From: Candidatus Opitulatrix roisinitermitis
GTDB taxonomy: Bacteria > Actinomycetota > Actinomycetes > Actinomycetales > Bifidobacteriaceae
Reading direction: 5' to 3'
Assembly: GCA_031288095.1 (NCBI GenBank)
Contig: JAITSB010000077.1
Span: forward strand, 1 to 33,643
DNA length: 33,643 bases
The stretch's first letter is position 1. Every line of letters begins with the position of its first letter. This document shows positions 16,555 through 25,327 of this stretch, one piece after another. A model generated the notes under the pieces. The model was given only the letters and a program-made list of their open reading frames with translations. It was not told the DNA's origin and did not search any database. The position numbers and the translations under genes are program-made.

Positions 16555-19065
16555 ATGACAAAAAATAGTTTCAAAAAAAATGATTATTTAACTTTGATAA
16601 TTATTCAACTTTTAGGTCTATTTTTTATTTTTGGCTCTTATTTATTTTTTGAAAACTCTTTTCAATATTTCTCCGGCTTGCCAGATCAAATTTATCAACA
16701 TGCTCCACTAATTGAAAATTTGCGAAAAACTTTTTATGTTAGCCACGAACTAATACCTCAATTTATGCCTAATTTAGGCGGCGGGCAAAACGCTTTTAAT
16801 TATACCTATCACGGCTTGCTTAACCCAATTATTTTGCCTTTTTATTTTATGCCTTGGCTTTCAGGTTATAGTTATTTAATCCTAATTATAACAATTATTA
16901 TTCTACTAACTGCGGGATTAATTTTCTATTGGCTAAGACAAAGATTTGCTCTCTATTTCGCGAGCATCGGAACTTTATCATGCCTTTTTGCAGGAGGACT
17001 TTATCATATCGGATATTCTCAATATATGTTTATTACATATATGCCCTGGTTGATTATTGCTTTAATTAACGTTGACCGACTAATTAACAAAAACAAATAT
17101 TTAGGGTTGATAATAAGTATTTCCCTTTTAGGTTTAACTAATTTTGTGGCCCTCCTCCCATGTTTTATTGTAATAATTCTATATGCAATATTTGTGATTT
17201 TAGAAAAAAATAGCAATCTAAAAAAGGCTTGGAAAAATATCTGCCGAGTGCTAATTTGCCAAATTGCTAGTGTTTTTCTAATAAGTTTTGTTCTTTTGCC
17301 AAGCGCCGGACAAGTTTTAACAAATCGCATAAATAGCAGATCTTCTTTTAGTCTGTTTGATCTATTTTACCCATCTATTTATTTTTTTCCTTCAATAAAA
17401 AATTTAAATTTACAACGTGATATTTCCAGTCCTTTTTCATTAGGAATATCTATTTTTGGTTTGCTTTTTGTTATTTTGCTCTTATTCTGCAAAGACAGAA
17501 AATGGCAGATTTTATCAGGTGTTTTTGTGACAATCTGCCTATTTCCTATATGCGTTTACATCCTTAATGCATTTAATTATATAGACGACAAAGTTTTAAT
17601 TGCTTTTACACCAATTTTTGGTTTGCTAATTACTCAGTCTTTTTATTTTATAAACCAATCCCTTTTAAATATAAAGAATTTTCCAATAAATAAAAAAAGT
17701 TTATTAGCCTTTTTGTCAATTTTTGCAATCTTATCAATATCTATCCCCACAATACAAAATACTATTTATAATAGAGCAAACAGCTCAAATAATTCTAACA
17801 TGCCCCAAACGCCAGCCATGAATAAATTCAGCTCTAAACAGTATGTTAATTTCACCGCAGGTCTAAAAAACGCTGTCTGGCAAAAATTGCAAATAAATAA
17901 ATCTATTTATCGTTCAATGGTTTCCCCTATGGCAAATTTTTGTCAATATCCTTCAATAGACAAAGTTCTGTCTGAGAATTATTTCACCGACTCTATATAT
18001 ACCTCGTCAAATAATTCAGCCTATCAAAATTATCATACAAATATGCTTTGGCAGCCTCCAGCATGCACAAATATTTATTGGTCAGTCACAAATAATAGTT
18101 CCGTTTTTGGCAGAACGCTAATGGCCGAAAAATATTTATTTCTAGAATTAAATAATATTTCCACTTCCCTAGCAGGCTATCAAAACACTAGTCCTTATAT
18201 TTGGGAAAATAATAACACTTTTTCTATTGGGTATGCCAGCAATAATTTATTTTCTAATATAGATAATATGACTGACATCCAGCAAAAAGCTGCTCTTATA
18301 CAAGGAATTTCCCTAAATAAAAACACGGCGGAAAACCAAAAACCAAATACTCAAAATATTGAGCAATTAGATTTATCAAATATTTTTGCCCAACAGCAAA
18401 AAGGTTTATCTGTTTTCAAACTATCAAATCCTTTAACAGAAACTTATAAATTGCCCAAAACGCTTCACAACAAATTATTGTTTCTGAAAATAAAATTATC
18501 CGACTCTCTCCTAAATGAAAAAAGCGCCAACAATATTCTAAATATAAATAACGTTCAAACTAATTTCATAAAAAATCCTCAATATAATTCATCCAGCACA
18601 GAACTCAAATTTATTATAGATCCAGACACAAACAATAAAATAGAAAACCTAAAAATTTCTCTTTCAGCTGGAACATGGCCAATAGATTCAATTCAAGCTT
18701 TCACTATGCCTATATCAGATATACAAAATGCACCTAAACAATTTGACCAAATGAATGTCACCAAGTTTAATACCCAAGGCTTATTTGGCAATATAAATAT
18801 AACACGGCCCGATTCTGTTATTGCTTTTTCGCTCGGCTATGATCCAGGATTTAGTCTAAAAATTGACGGACAAAATACTCCTATTTTTGAAGCTAATAAC
18901 GGAATAATTGGCGGATTTATAAAACCAGGATTTCACAATATAGAACTAACCTATTCAGCCCCTTATTATAATACCGGAATTGTTTTTAGTTCAATAACCC
19001 TTATGTTGATAATTGGCTGCACAATTTTGCCAAAAACAAAACTAGCAAATAAACTGAAAAAATGA
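16555..19065 (+). CDS. YfhO-family membrane glycosyltransferase-like protein (paralog 3)
   Basis: 836 aa; GLPDQIYQHAPLIENLRKT, FMPNLGGGQNAFNYTYHGLLNPI and the shared C-terminal domain. Confidence 0.78.
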   Translation: MTKNSFKKNDYLTLIIIQLLGLFFIFGSYLFFENSFQYFSGLPDQIYQHAPLIENLRKTFYVSHELIPQFMPNLGGGQNAFNYTYHGLLNPIILPFYFMPWLSGYSYLILIITIIILLTAGLIFYWLRQRFALYFASIGTLSCLFAGGLYHIGYSQYMFITYMPWLIIALINVDRLINKNKYLGLIISISLLGLTNFVALLPCFIVIILYAIFVILEKNSNLKKAWKNICRVLICQIASVFLISFVLLPSAGQVLTNRINSRSSFSLFDLFYPSIYFFPSIKNLNLQRDISSPFSLGISIFGLLFVILLLFCKDRKWQILSGVFVTICLFPICVYILNAFNYIDDKVLIAFTPIFGLLITQSFYFINQSLLNIKNFPINKKSLLAFLSIFAILSISIPTIQNTIYNRANSSNNSNMPQTPAMNKFSSKQYVNFTAGLKNAVWQKLQINKSIYRSMVSPMANFCQYPSIDKVLSENYFTDSIYTSSNNSAYQNYHTNMLWQPPACTNIYWSVTNNSSVFGRTLMAEKYLFLELNNISTSLAGYQNTSPYIWENNNTFSIGYASNNLFSNIDNMTDIQQKAALIQGISLNKNTAENQKPNTQNIEQLDLSNIFAQQQKGLSVFKLSNPLTETYKLPKTLHNKLLFLKIKLSDSLLNEKSANNILNINNVQTNFIKNPQYNSSSTELKFIIDPDTNNKIENLKISLSAGTWPIDSIQAFTMPISDIQNAPKQFDQMNVTKFNTQGLFGNINITRPDSVIAFSLGYDPGFSLKIDGQNTPIFEANNGIIGGFIKPGFHNIELTYSAPYYNTGIVFSSITLMLIIGCTILPKTKLANKLKK

Positions 19066-19079
19066 CTTATAATTAATGT

Positions 19080-21665
19080 ATGGCTAAAAAATTCACTAAA
19101 ACTGATTGGCTGGTCCTAATATCAGTTGAATTAATATTTGTCATTTTTTTTGTAGGCGTTTTTATATATAATGAATTAAATTTTTCCTATATGACGCAGT
19201 CGTCTGATTTCATTTATCAGCATATTCCTCTTATAGAAGATTTGAGAAAAACTTTTTGGCAATCACATGAACTTATTCCTCAATTCATTCCTAATTTAGG
19301 CGGCGGACAAAACGCTTTTAATTATACCTATCACGGACTATTTAATCCATTAATTATTCCTTTTTATTTTTTGCCATTTCTTAGCGGCTATTATTATTTA
19401 ATTCTAATTATGTCTTTAACTATTTTAGCCACTGGCGGCTTAGTTTATTATTGGCTAAGACAGCGCTTTTCATGCGGTTTTGCAGCCTGTGCTTCTGCCA
19501 CAATATTATTTGCCACTTGTCTATGTTATCAAGCCTGTGCTAATTATATGTTTATTTCATATATGCCTTGGTTGATTGCTGCTTTAATTAGCGTTGACCG
19601 AATAATATATAAAAAGAAATTTCTATTATTTATTATTAGCATCGCTTTAATAAGTTTAACTAGTTTTGTTTATATATTTAGCTGTCTCATAATTATAGGT
19701 TTATACACCATATTTGTTTATTTGGAAAAAACCCAAAAAGCCGAAAAAGTCAAATCTCATATTAAACACTTCTTTATTTTAGCTGGGAAAATTGCTATTT
19801 ATGCCTTATTAGGCTTAGGGCTTAGCTGCTTGGTTTTTCTGCCGACTGTGAATGTAGTTTTAACAAATAGAGTCCAAACTAGCGTGAAATATAACATATT
19901 TGATTTATTATATCCTTCTTTATATTTTTTTCCATCCACAAAAAATTTATACTTGCCAAGATATATTGATTCAGCAACCTCTTTAGGAGTTAGCGCTATA
20001 TGTCTAATTTTTGTCAGTCTATTATTGTTTTCAAAAAGCAGAAAATATATATTTCTCGCAGCATCATTTTTGATTATTTGCATATTTCCAATATTTTCTT
20101 ATATATTAGGCATGGGCTTATATGCAGCTGAAAAATTTCTTATACCTTTTCTGCCTATTTTTGCCCTTCTATTTGCTGCTGCTCTAAAATTTATTCACTC
20201 AGCAATTTATTCTTCACCTGTTAGTGAAAAAAAACAACAACTCTACAAAAAAAGTTTTTTTGTTTTCACCGCATCCTTTTTATGCCTAACTACTATTATT
20301 CCAACAGTTCGCAATTTTATATCTAACCACCCATCAGCTGACATCTATATGTCAAAACAATTTACCACTTTTTCAAAAAACTTTCAAAATTCTATTCAAG
20401 AAACCTTAGAAAGCAATAATCCTATATATCGCTCGACTGTTTCAACCACTCCCCGCCGGTCTATGGAATGCCAATATCATTCTATTAACAAAGTTTTGTC
20501 AGACAATTATTTCACAGACTCAATATATACCTCCTCCAATGATCCTTCGTATCAAAACTACCATACAAATATGCTCTGGCAGCCTCCTTTATGTTCAGCA
20601 ATATTTTGGGGAATTACAAATAACAATTCTCTTTATGCTAGAACACTTATGGCGGAAAAATATTTATTTTTAGAAACAAGCGATACTTCCGCACCAACAC
20701 TTGGATATCAAAATACTAATCCTTATGTTTGGGAAAATGATAATGTTTTTTCTATTGGCTATGCTGGCAATAATTTATTTTCTAATATAAATAATATGAC
20801 AGATATTCAGCAAAAAGCTTCTCTTATACAAGGAATTGCTCTAAATAAAGATTCCACAAATGAAGATTCCATAGGCGAAAATTCCCAAGATAAGAGTGCC
20901 GAAAAACTTCAAGAACCAAACATTCAAAATATTGAACAATTAGATTTATCAGATATTTTTGCTAAACAGCAAAAAGGTTTATCTAGTTTTAAAATAGATG
21001 CTAATCAAAATATAAATTATAAACTTCCTAAAACTATCCATAATCGTCTTTTATTTATAAAAATAAAACTAAACGATAAAATATTAGATAGCAAACAAAA
21101 AGGCGACGCGGTTAATGCATTAACTATAAACGGCAATAGAAACAGCCTGGCCGGCGGGACTAACACATATAATTCTTTAGACACAAATCTTAGATATATT
21201 ATTCAACCTGATAAAAACCAAAATATAGAAAATCTGGACATAAAAAATCTGGACATAAATATATCAAACGGCACTTGGCCAATAGAGTCAATTCAGGCTT
21301 TCACTATGCCGATATCAGATATACAAAATGCGCCCAAGCAATTTGATCAAATGAATGTCACCAAATTTGACACCCAAGGCTTATTTGGCAATATAAATAT
21401 AACACGGCCCGATTCAGTTATTGCTTTTTCGCTCGGCTATGATCCTGGATTTAGTCTAAAAATTGACGGACAGAATACTCCAATTTTTGAAGTTAATGGC
21501 GGAATTATTGGCAGTTTTATAAATCCTGGATTCCATAATATAGAACTAACCTATTCAGCTCCTTATTATAATGCAGGTTTAACAGTTAGTTCAATTACTC
21601 TTATGTTGGTAATTGGATCTGTTATAATTCCTAAAACAAATCTCTATAAAAAATTCATTAACTAA
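19080..21665 (+). CDS. YfhO-family membrane glycosyltransferase-like protein (paralog 4)
   Basis: 861 aa; SSDFIYQHIPLIEDLRKT, FIPNLGGGQNAFNYTYHGLFNPL; tandem with paralog 3. Confidence 0.78.
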   Translation: MAKKFTKTDWLVLISVELIFVIFFVGVFIYNELNFSYMTQSSDFIYQHIPLIEDLRKTFWQSHELIPQFIPNLGGGQNAFNYTYHGLFNPLIIPFYFLPFLSGYYYLILIMSLTILATGGLVYYWLRQRFSCGFAACASATILFATCLCYQACANYMFISYMPWLIAALISVDRIIYKKKFLLFIISIALISLTSFVYIFSCLIIIGLYTIFVYLEKTQKAEKVKSHIKHFFILAGKIAIYALLGLGLSCLVFLPTVNVVLTNRVQTSVKYNIFDLLYPSLYFFPSTKNLYLPRYIDSATSLGVSAICLIFVSLLLFSKSRKYIFLAASFLIICIFPIFSYILGMGLYAAEKFLIPFLPIFALLFAAALKFIHSAIYSSPVSEKKQQLYKKSFFVFTASFLCLTTIIPTVRNFISNHPSADIYMSKQFTTFSKNFQNSIQETLESNNPIYRSTVSTTPRRSMECQYHSINKVLSDNYFTDSIYTSSNDPSYQNYHTNMLWQPPLCSAIFWGITNNNSLYARTLMAEKYLFLETSDTSAPTLGYQNTNPYVWENDNVFSIGYAGNNLFSNINNMTDIQQKASLIQGIALNKDSTNEDSIGENSQDKSAEKLQEPNIQNIEQLDLSDIFAKQQKGLSSFKIDANQNINYKLPKTIHNRLLFIKIKLNDKILDSKQKGDAVNALTINGNRNSLAGGTNTYNSLDTNLRYIIQPDKNQNIENLDIKNLDINISNGTWPIESIQAFTMPISDIQNAPKQFDQMNVTKFDTQGLFGNINITRPDSVIAFSLGYDPGFSLKIDGQNTPIFEVNGGIIGSFINPGFHNIELTYSAPYYNAGLTVSSITLMLVIGSVIIPKTNLYKKFIN

Positions 21666-21668
21666 ATA

Positions 21669-22238
21669 ATGCTAGAAATTACTGCTTTTTGCTTTACATC
21701 TATATATATAGTTCTAGAACTTTTCCAAAAAAAATTTATGTGGATTATAGGGATTTTTAGCGCTTTATTTTATATACTAACTTTTTACTATTCAAAAATC
21801 TATGCTGATATGGGATTCAATATATATTATTTAATTATGTCTTTTTACGGCTTAATTCTTTGGATGAATGAAAGCAAAAACTTCAAACAAAAATCTAAAA
21901 TAATTTATTATAGAACACTAAACAAATTAACAATTCTTTATTTATTATTAGCAGAAATAATAATATTTTTATCATTATGGCTGATTTTATCTCACCTAAC
22001 GGACTCGCCTATTCCAGCAGCTGATGCCTTGCTGACTTCGCTAAATATAATAGGAACATTTATGTTAACTAAAAGATATTTATTTCAATGGCATATTTGG
22101 ATAATTGTCAATATATTGTCAATATTTATCTTTTTTAATAGAGCTTTATTTTTAACCAGTGTGCTATATGCCATTTACACAATAACCGCCTTTATAGGAT
22201 TTCTAAAATGGAAAAATCACGGACAAAAAATAAGTTAA
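21669..22238 (+). CDS. pnuC: PnuC-family nicotinamide riboside/mononucleotide transporter
   Basis: Multi-TM, MWIIGIFSALFYILTFYYSKIYADMGFNIYYLIMSFYGLILWM; adjacent nadR. Confidence 0.88.
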   Translation: MLEITAFCFTSIYIVLELFQKKFMWIIGIFSALFYILTFYYSKIYADMGFNIYYLIMSFYGLILWMNESKNFKQKSKIIYYRTLNKLTILYLLLAEIIIFLSLWLILSHLTDSPIPAADALLTSLNIIGTFMLTKRYLFQWHIWIIVNILSIFIFFNRALFLTSVLYAIYTITAFIGFLKWKNHGQKIS

Positions 22239-23164
22239 TTCTTTTCGGAAGATTCCACCCTCTAACTGCTTCTCAGCTGAAAAAACTGCTTAACTATGTA
22301 AATAAACCAGCTGAAAAAATCACTATTGTGATTCTCAAAAGCAAAAATGATTTAATTTCAAGCAAAATAAGATATCAGTGGATTTTTGCTAGTCTAAAAG
22401 ATTTCATTAAATCAAATATTGCTAATATAGAAATAAAAACTGTTGAAAAAAGTCAGTTTAGCGCAAGAATTTCAAAAAAGCCTGCTGTTCTGAAAAAAGA
22501 TTCAAAAATTGAATATATAGATTTTGACAAATATTCAGATTTTGGCAAATATTCAAACCTGAACGAAAAATCTTTTTTTAAAAATCCTTTACACCACTAT
22601 GATTTTTTGCCAAATATAGTTAAACCTTTTTTTAACAAAAAAGTGTTAATAATAGGAACTGAATCAACTGGCAAATCAACTTTAGCTATTGCTTTAGCAA
22701 AATATTTCAACACTCAATACATTCCAGAAATCGGCAGAGATATTTCACAAAGAGCGGGCGACACTCTTCAAATGACCGACAATGACTATATTGAAATCTT
22801 TTTACGACATACTTTAGAAATGATAAAAAGAAATAGAATTGCTAATAAAATTCTTTTTTGTGACACTGATTGCATAGATACACTTTTTTGGTATGAAGCG
22901 ACATTTCCTAAACCAAATAAAACTATTTACAATTTAGCTTATAGCGTTCGCTCAGAATATGACGCCATAATATATTTACACCCAGTTAACAAATGGGTAG
23001 CTGACGGAACACGTCAATTTTATAAAGAAAGAAATAAACACAATATTAAACTATTGCAAATGATAAAAGCAGCCTATCCGGATAGTTCATTATATGAATT
23101 AAAAGGCAGTTTTGAACAAAACTATAAAGATAGTTTAAAAATTGCTGAAAATCTATTCAAATAA
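22208..23164 (+). CDS. nadR: NadR-like ribosylnicotinamide kinase with degenerate nucleotidyltransferase domain
   Basis: NPLHHYDFLPNIVKPFFNKKVLIIGTESTGKSTLAIALAKYF, YIPEIGRDI, FCDTDCIDTLFW; N-terminal GRFHPLTASQ lacks the canonical GKFxPxHxGH. Confidence 0.85.
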   Translation: MEKSRTKNKLILFGRFHPLTASQLKKLLNYVNKPAEKITIVILKSKNDLISSKIRYQWIFASLKDFIKSNIANIEIKTVEKSQFSARISKKPAVLKKDSKIEYIDFDKYSDFGKYSNLNEKSFFKNPLHHYDFLPNIVKPFFNKKVLIIGTESTGKSTLAIALAKYFNTQYIPEIGRDISQRAGDTLQMTDNDYIEIFLRHTLEMIKRNRIANKILFCDTDCIDTLFWYEATFPKPNKTIYNLAYSVRSEYDAIIYLHPVNKWVADGTRQFYKERNKHNIKLLQMIKAAYPDSSLYELKGSFEQNYKDSLKIAENLFK

Positions 23165-23833
23165 ATCAGGCCGATATTTCTTAGTTCTGCTTTGCGAATC
23201 AACCAGTCTAAAATCGTCAATTTTTTTATGATTTCCGCCGAGCAAAACTTCTGGAACTTTTAGGTTTTTCCAAATCTTAGGCCGAGTATAAGAATTGTGT
23301 TCTAAAAGACCGTCACAAAAAGATTCTATAACTAATGAATCGCTATTGCCTAAAACGCCGGGCAATAACCTAATAGAAGTTTCTAAAATAACTTGAGTGG
23401 CCACATCAGAACCAAATAAAATATAATCTCCAATAGAATATTGCAAAACAGCAACTCCTTTATCTATATAATAATCAACAATTCTTTCATCATAACCTTC
23501 AAAGCGAGAATTTAGAAATACTAAATGTTTAGCCGAAGCTATTTTTTTAGCCTCCGTTTGATCATATATATAGCCTCTAGCTGTTGGAATAATTAATATA
23601 GAGGATTCTTCTAAAACGCTGTCAATGGCGTTTTTGGCCACTTCTGGCATCAGAACCATGCCTGAACCTCCTCCGTATGGTGAATCGTCAATTGACTTAT
23701 GAATTCCTATTCCAAAATCATAAAGATTTATAATATTTATATTCACCAAATTATTCTCTTGAGCCTTGCCTATTAACGACAGATTTAATGACTTATAGAA
23801 ATCAGGCAAAGCTGTTATAATATCTATTTTCAT
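23153..23833 (-). CDS. trmD: tRNA (guanine-N1)-methyltransferase TrmD
   Basis: DDSPYGGGSGMVLMPE, SRFEGYDERI, SIGDYILFGSDVA, YTRPKIW, VLLGGNHKKID. Confidence 0.97.
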   Translation of the reverse strand: MKIDIITALPDFYKSLNLSLIGKAQENNLVNINIINLYDFGIGIHKSIDDSPYGGGSGMVLMPEVAKNAIDSVLEESSILIIPTARGYIYDQTEAKKIASAKHLVFLNSRFEGYDERIVDYYIDKGVAVLQYSIGDYILFGSDVATQVILETSIRLLPGVLGNSDSLVIESFCDGLLEHNSYTRPKIWKNLKVPEVLLGGNHKKIDDFRLVDSQSRTKKYRPDLFE

Positions 23834-24315
23834 AATTTATCTATTCCTTCTGGCATATTAACAATTATATATTTTTCAGACAAATTTATAACAGGCACAA
23901 GTTTTTTAGCAAATGGTAAAATAATTTTTGAAAAAATTATTTTATGTTGAGGTCCAGATATATCTATTTCTTCAACATTGCCCAATTTGTCTCCTGCTTG
24001 ATTATATATTGAAAAACCTAAAAGTTCATCAACATAAAATTCGTCAATTTCTTTTGCATTATCTATTTTCACAAACACCTCCTGTTTTATTAATTTTTTA
24101 GTTTGTTCAATTCTATCTATATCAGCAAATTTAACTAAAATTTTATTTTGTCCAATAGTGGATTTTTCTATTGTAAAATTTCCTAAACTTTTCACATACA
24201 AAACGCCGTTTTTGCCAAATCTTTTATATGAATCATCGGTGGTGGGTTTGACGACCACAAAACCTTTTAACCCATGAGATTTAGTTATATAGCCAACTCT
24301 ATATTTTTTTTGCAG
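23830..24315 (-). CDS. rimM: Ribosome maturation factor RimM; proposed CTG start upstream of the ORF-track start
   Basis: Upstream in-frame sequence LQKKYRVGYITKSHGLKGFVVVKPTTDD gives the conserved RimM N-terminus; AAGAGG lies 6 nt before CTG at 24315-24313; no ATG/GTG/TTG available there. Confidence 0.8.
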   Translation of the reverse strand: MQKKYRVGYITKSHGLKGFVVVKPTTDDSYKRFGKNGVLYVKSLGNFTIEKSTIGQNKILVKFADIDRIEQTKKLIKQEVFVKIDNAKEIDEFYVDELLGFSIYNQAGDKLGNVEEIDISGPQHKIIFSKIILPFAKKLVPVINLSEKYIIVNMPEGIDKL

Positions 24316-24384
24316 GTTTAGCCTCTTGTCTAATTCTATTTTTCAATTATTCAAATATATAATATATTTTAGCAAATTTTTCAA

Positions 24385-24630
24385 TTAGACGTCTTCTTTA
24401 ATTTTCGCCAAATTTATACGAACAGTCGATGGATTATCTGATAAAGAAGCACCTAAAACTCTCAAAGCTTTTATAACTTTGCCATTTCGCCCTATAAGCT
24501 GACCATATTCATCAGGATTAACAGCTATAGTATAAATTTTTAATTTGCCGAATTCTCGTAGATTGACATTTACATCTTCTGGTGTGTTAACTAGTGATTT
24601 AGCAATATTTGTTAAAGCGTCTGTTATCAT
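24385..24630 (-). CDS. khpA: KH-domain RNA-binding protein (KhpA/YlqC family)
   Basis: VNPDEYGQLIGRNGKVIKALRVL; position between rimM and rpsP. Confidence 0.9.
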   Translation of the reverse strand: MITDALTNIAKSLVNTPEDVNVNLREFGKLKIYTIAVNPDEYGQLIGRNGKVIKALRVLGASLSDNPSTVRINLAKIKEDV

Positions 24631-24631
24631 A

Positions 24632-25315
24632 TTATTTCCCTTCTTGGCTTTCTTCTGTTTGGCTATCTACACTATTATCAGATTTGTCAACCGAATCATT
24701 AGCTGGGGCTGGGGCTTCGGCAGCTGGTGTTTCGGCTTCGGCTGGGGCTTCCGCGGCTGGTGTTTCGGCTGGAGTTTCGGCAGAAGCTTCAGCAGAATTC
24801 TCGGCTGGTGTTTCGGCTTCGGCTGGGGCTTCCGCGGCTGGTGTTTCGGCTGGTGTTTCGGCTGGGGCTTCCGCGGCTGGTGTTTCGGCTGGAGTTTCGG
24901 CTGGGGCCTTAGCCTCTTGCTGAATTTTGGCCTCAACTTCGGCTTTCTTTTTAGCTGCTTCATGTTTCATTTTTTCGGCCTCATCATTAATTTGAGCAAT
25001 TTTTGCTTCAATATCAACAGATTTCTGAAATCCTTTAACAGATGATTTAGCTGATTTATCTCCTCTAAATTTCTGGTAATCACCAGTCAATTCAAAAATT
25101 TTACGAACTGCTAAAGATGTTTGAGCGCCCACTGATAACCAATATATAGCCCTTTGACTATCGACTGAAATGTATGACGGTTTTTGCATAGGATGGTATT
25201 TGCCGATTTCTTCAATAACTCTGCCGTCTCTTTTGTTGCGAGAATCAGTCACAATTATTCTATAAAAAGGCGCCTTTTTTTTGCCGATTCTTTTTAATCT
25301 AATCTTAGTTACCAT
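24632..25315 (-). CDS. rpsP: 30S ribosomal protein bS16 with long Ala/Pro/Glu/Thr repeat tail
   Basis: [42 protein letters not shown]; low-complexity C-terminus. Confidence 0.97.
   Translation of the reverse strand: MVTKIRLKRIGKKKAPFYRIIVTDSRNKRDGRVIEEIGKYHPMQKPSYISVDSQRAIYWLSVGAQTSLAVRKIFELTGDYQKFRGDKSAKSSVKGFQKSVDIEAKIAQINDEAEKMKHEAAKKKAEVEAKIQQEAKAPAETPAETPAAEAPAETPAETPAAEAPAEAETPAENSAEASAETPAETPAAEAPAEAETPAAEAPAPANDSVDKSDNSVDSQTEESQEGK
24705..24910. repeat. GC-rich tandem/nested repeat encoding the bS16 tail
   Basis: Repeated ggctggtgtttcggcttcggctggggcttccgcggctggtgtttcggctgg (copies near 24723 and 24803) in an otherwise AT-rich window. Confidence 0.9.
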
Positions 25316-25327
25316 ATATTTAGTCTA

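Noticed and set aside
17019-20083. Minus-strand ORFs inside YfhO paralogs 3 and 4 (also 5399-5656 and 7846-8088)
   Set aside because: Shadow ORFs opposite conserved membrane protein genes; no recognisable domains.
24705-24910. CRISPR-like array in the GC-rich repeat or the short intergenic repeats
   Set aside because: Repeats are contiguous or degenerate with no unique spacers of constant length and no cas genes.
24545-25045. Gly/Trp/Cys/Phe-rich ORF ([17 protein letters not shown]) and other ORFs overlapping rpsP
   Set aside because: Antisense or off-frame products of the rpsP repeat tail; repeats keep several frames open at once.
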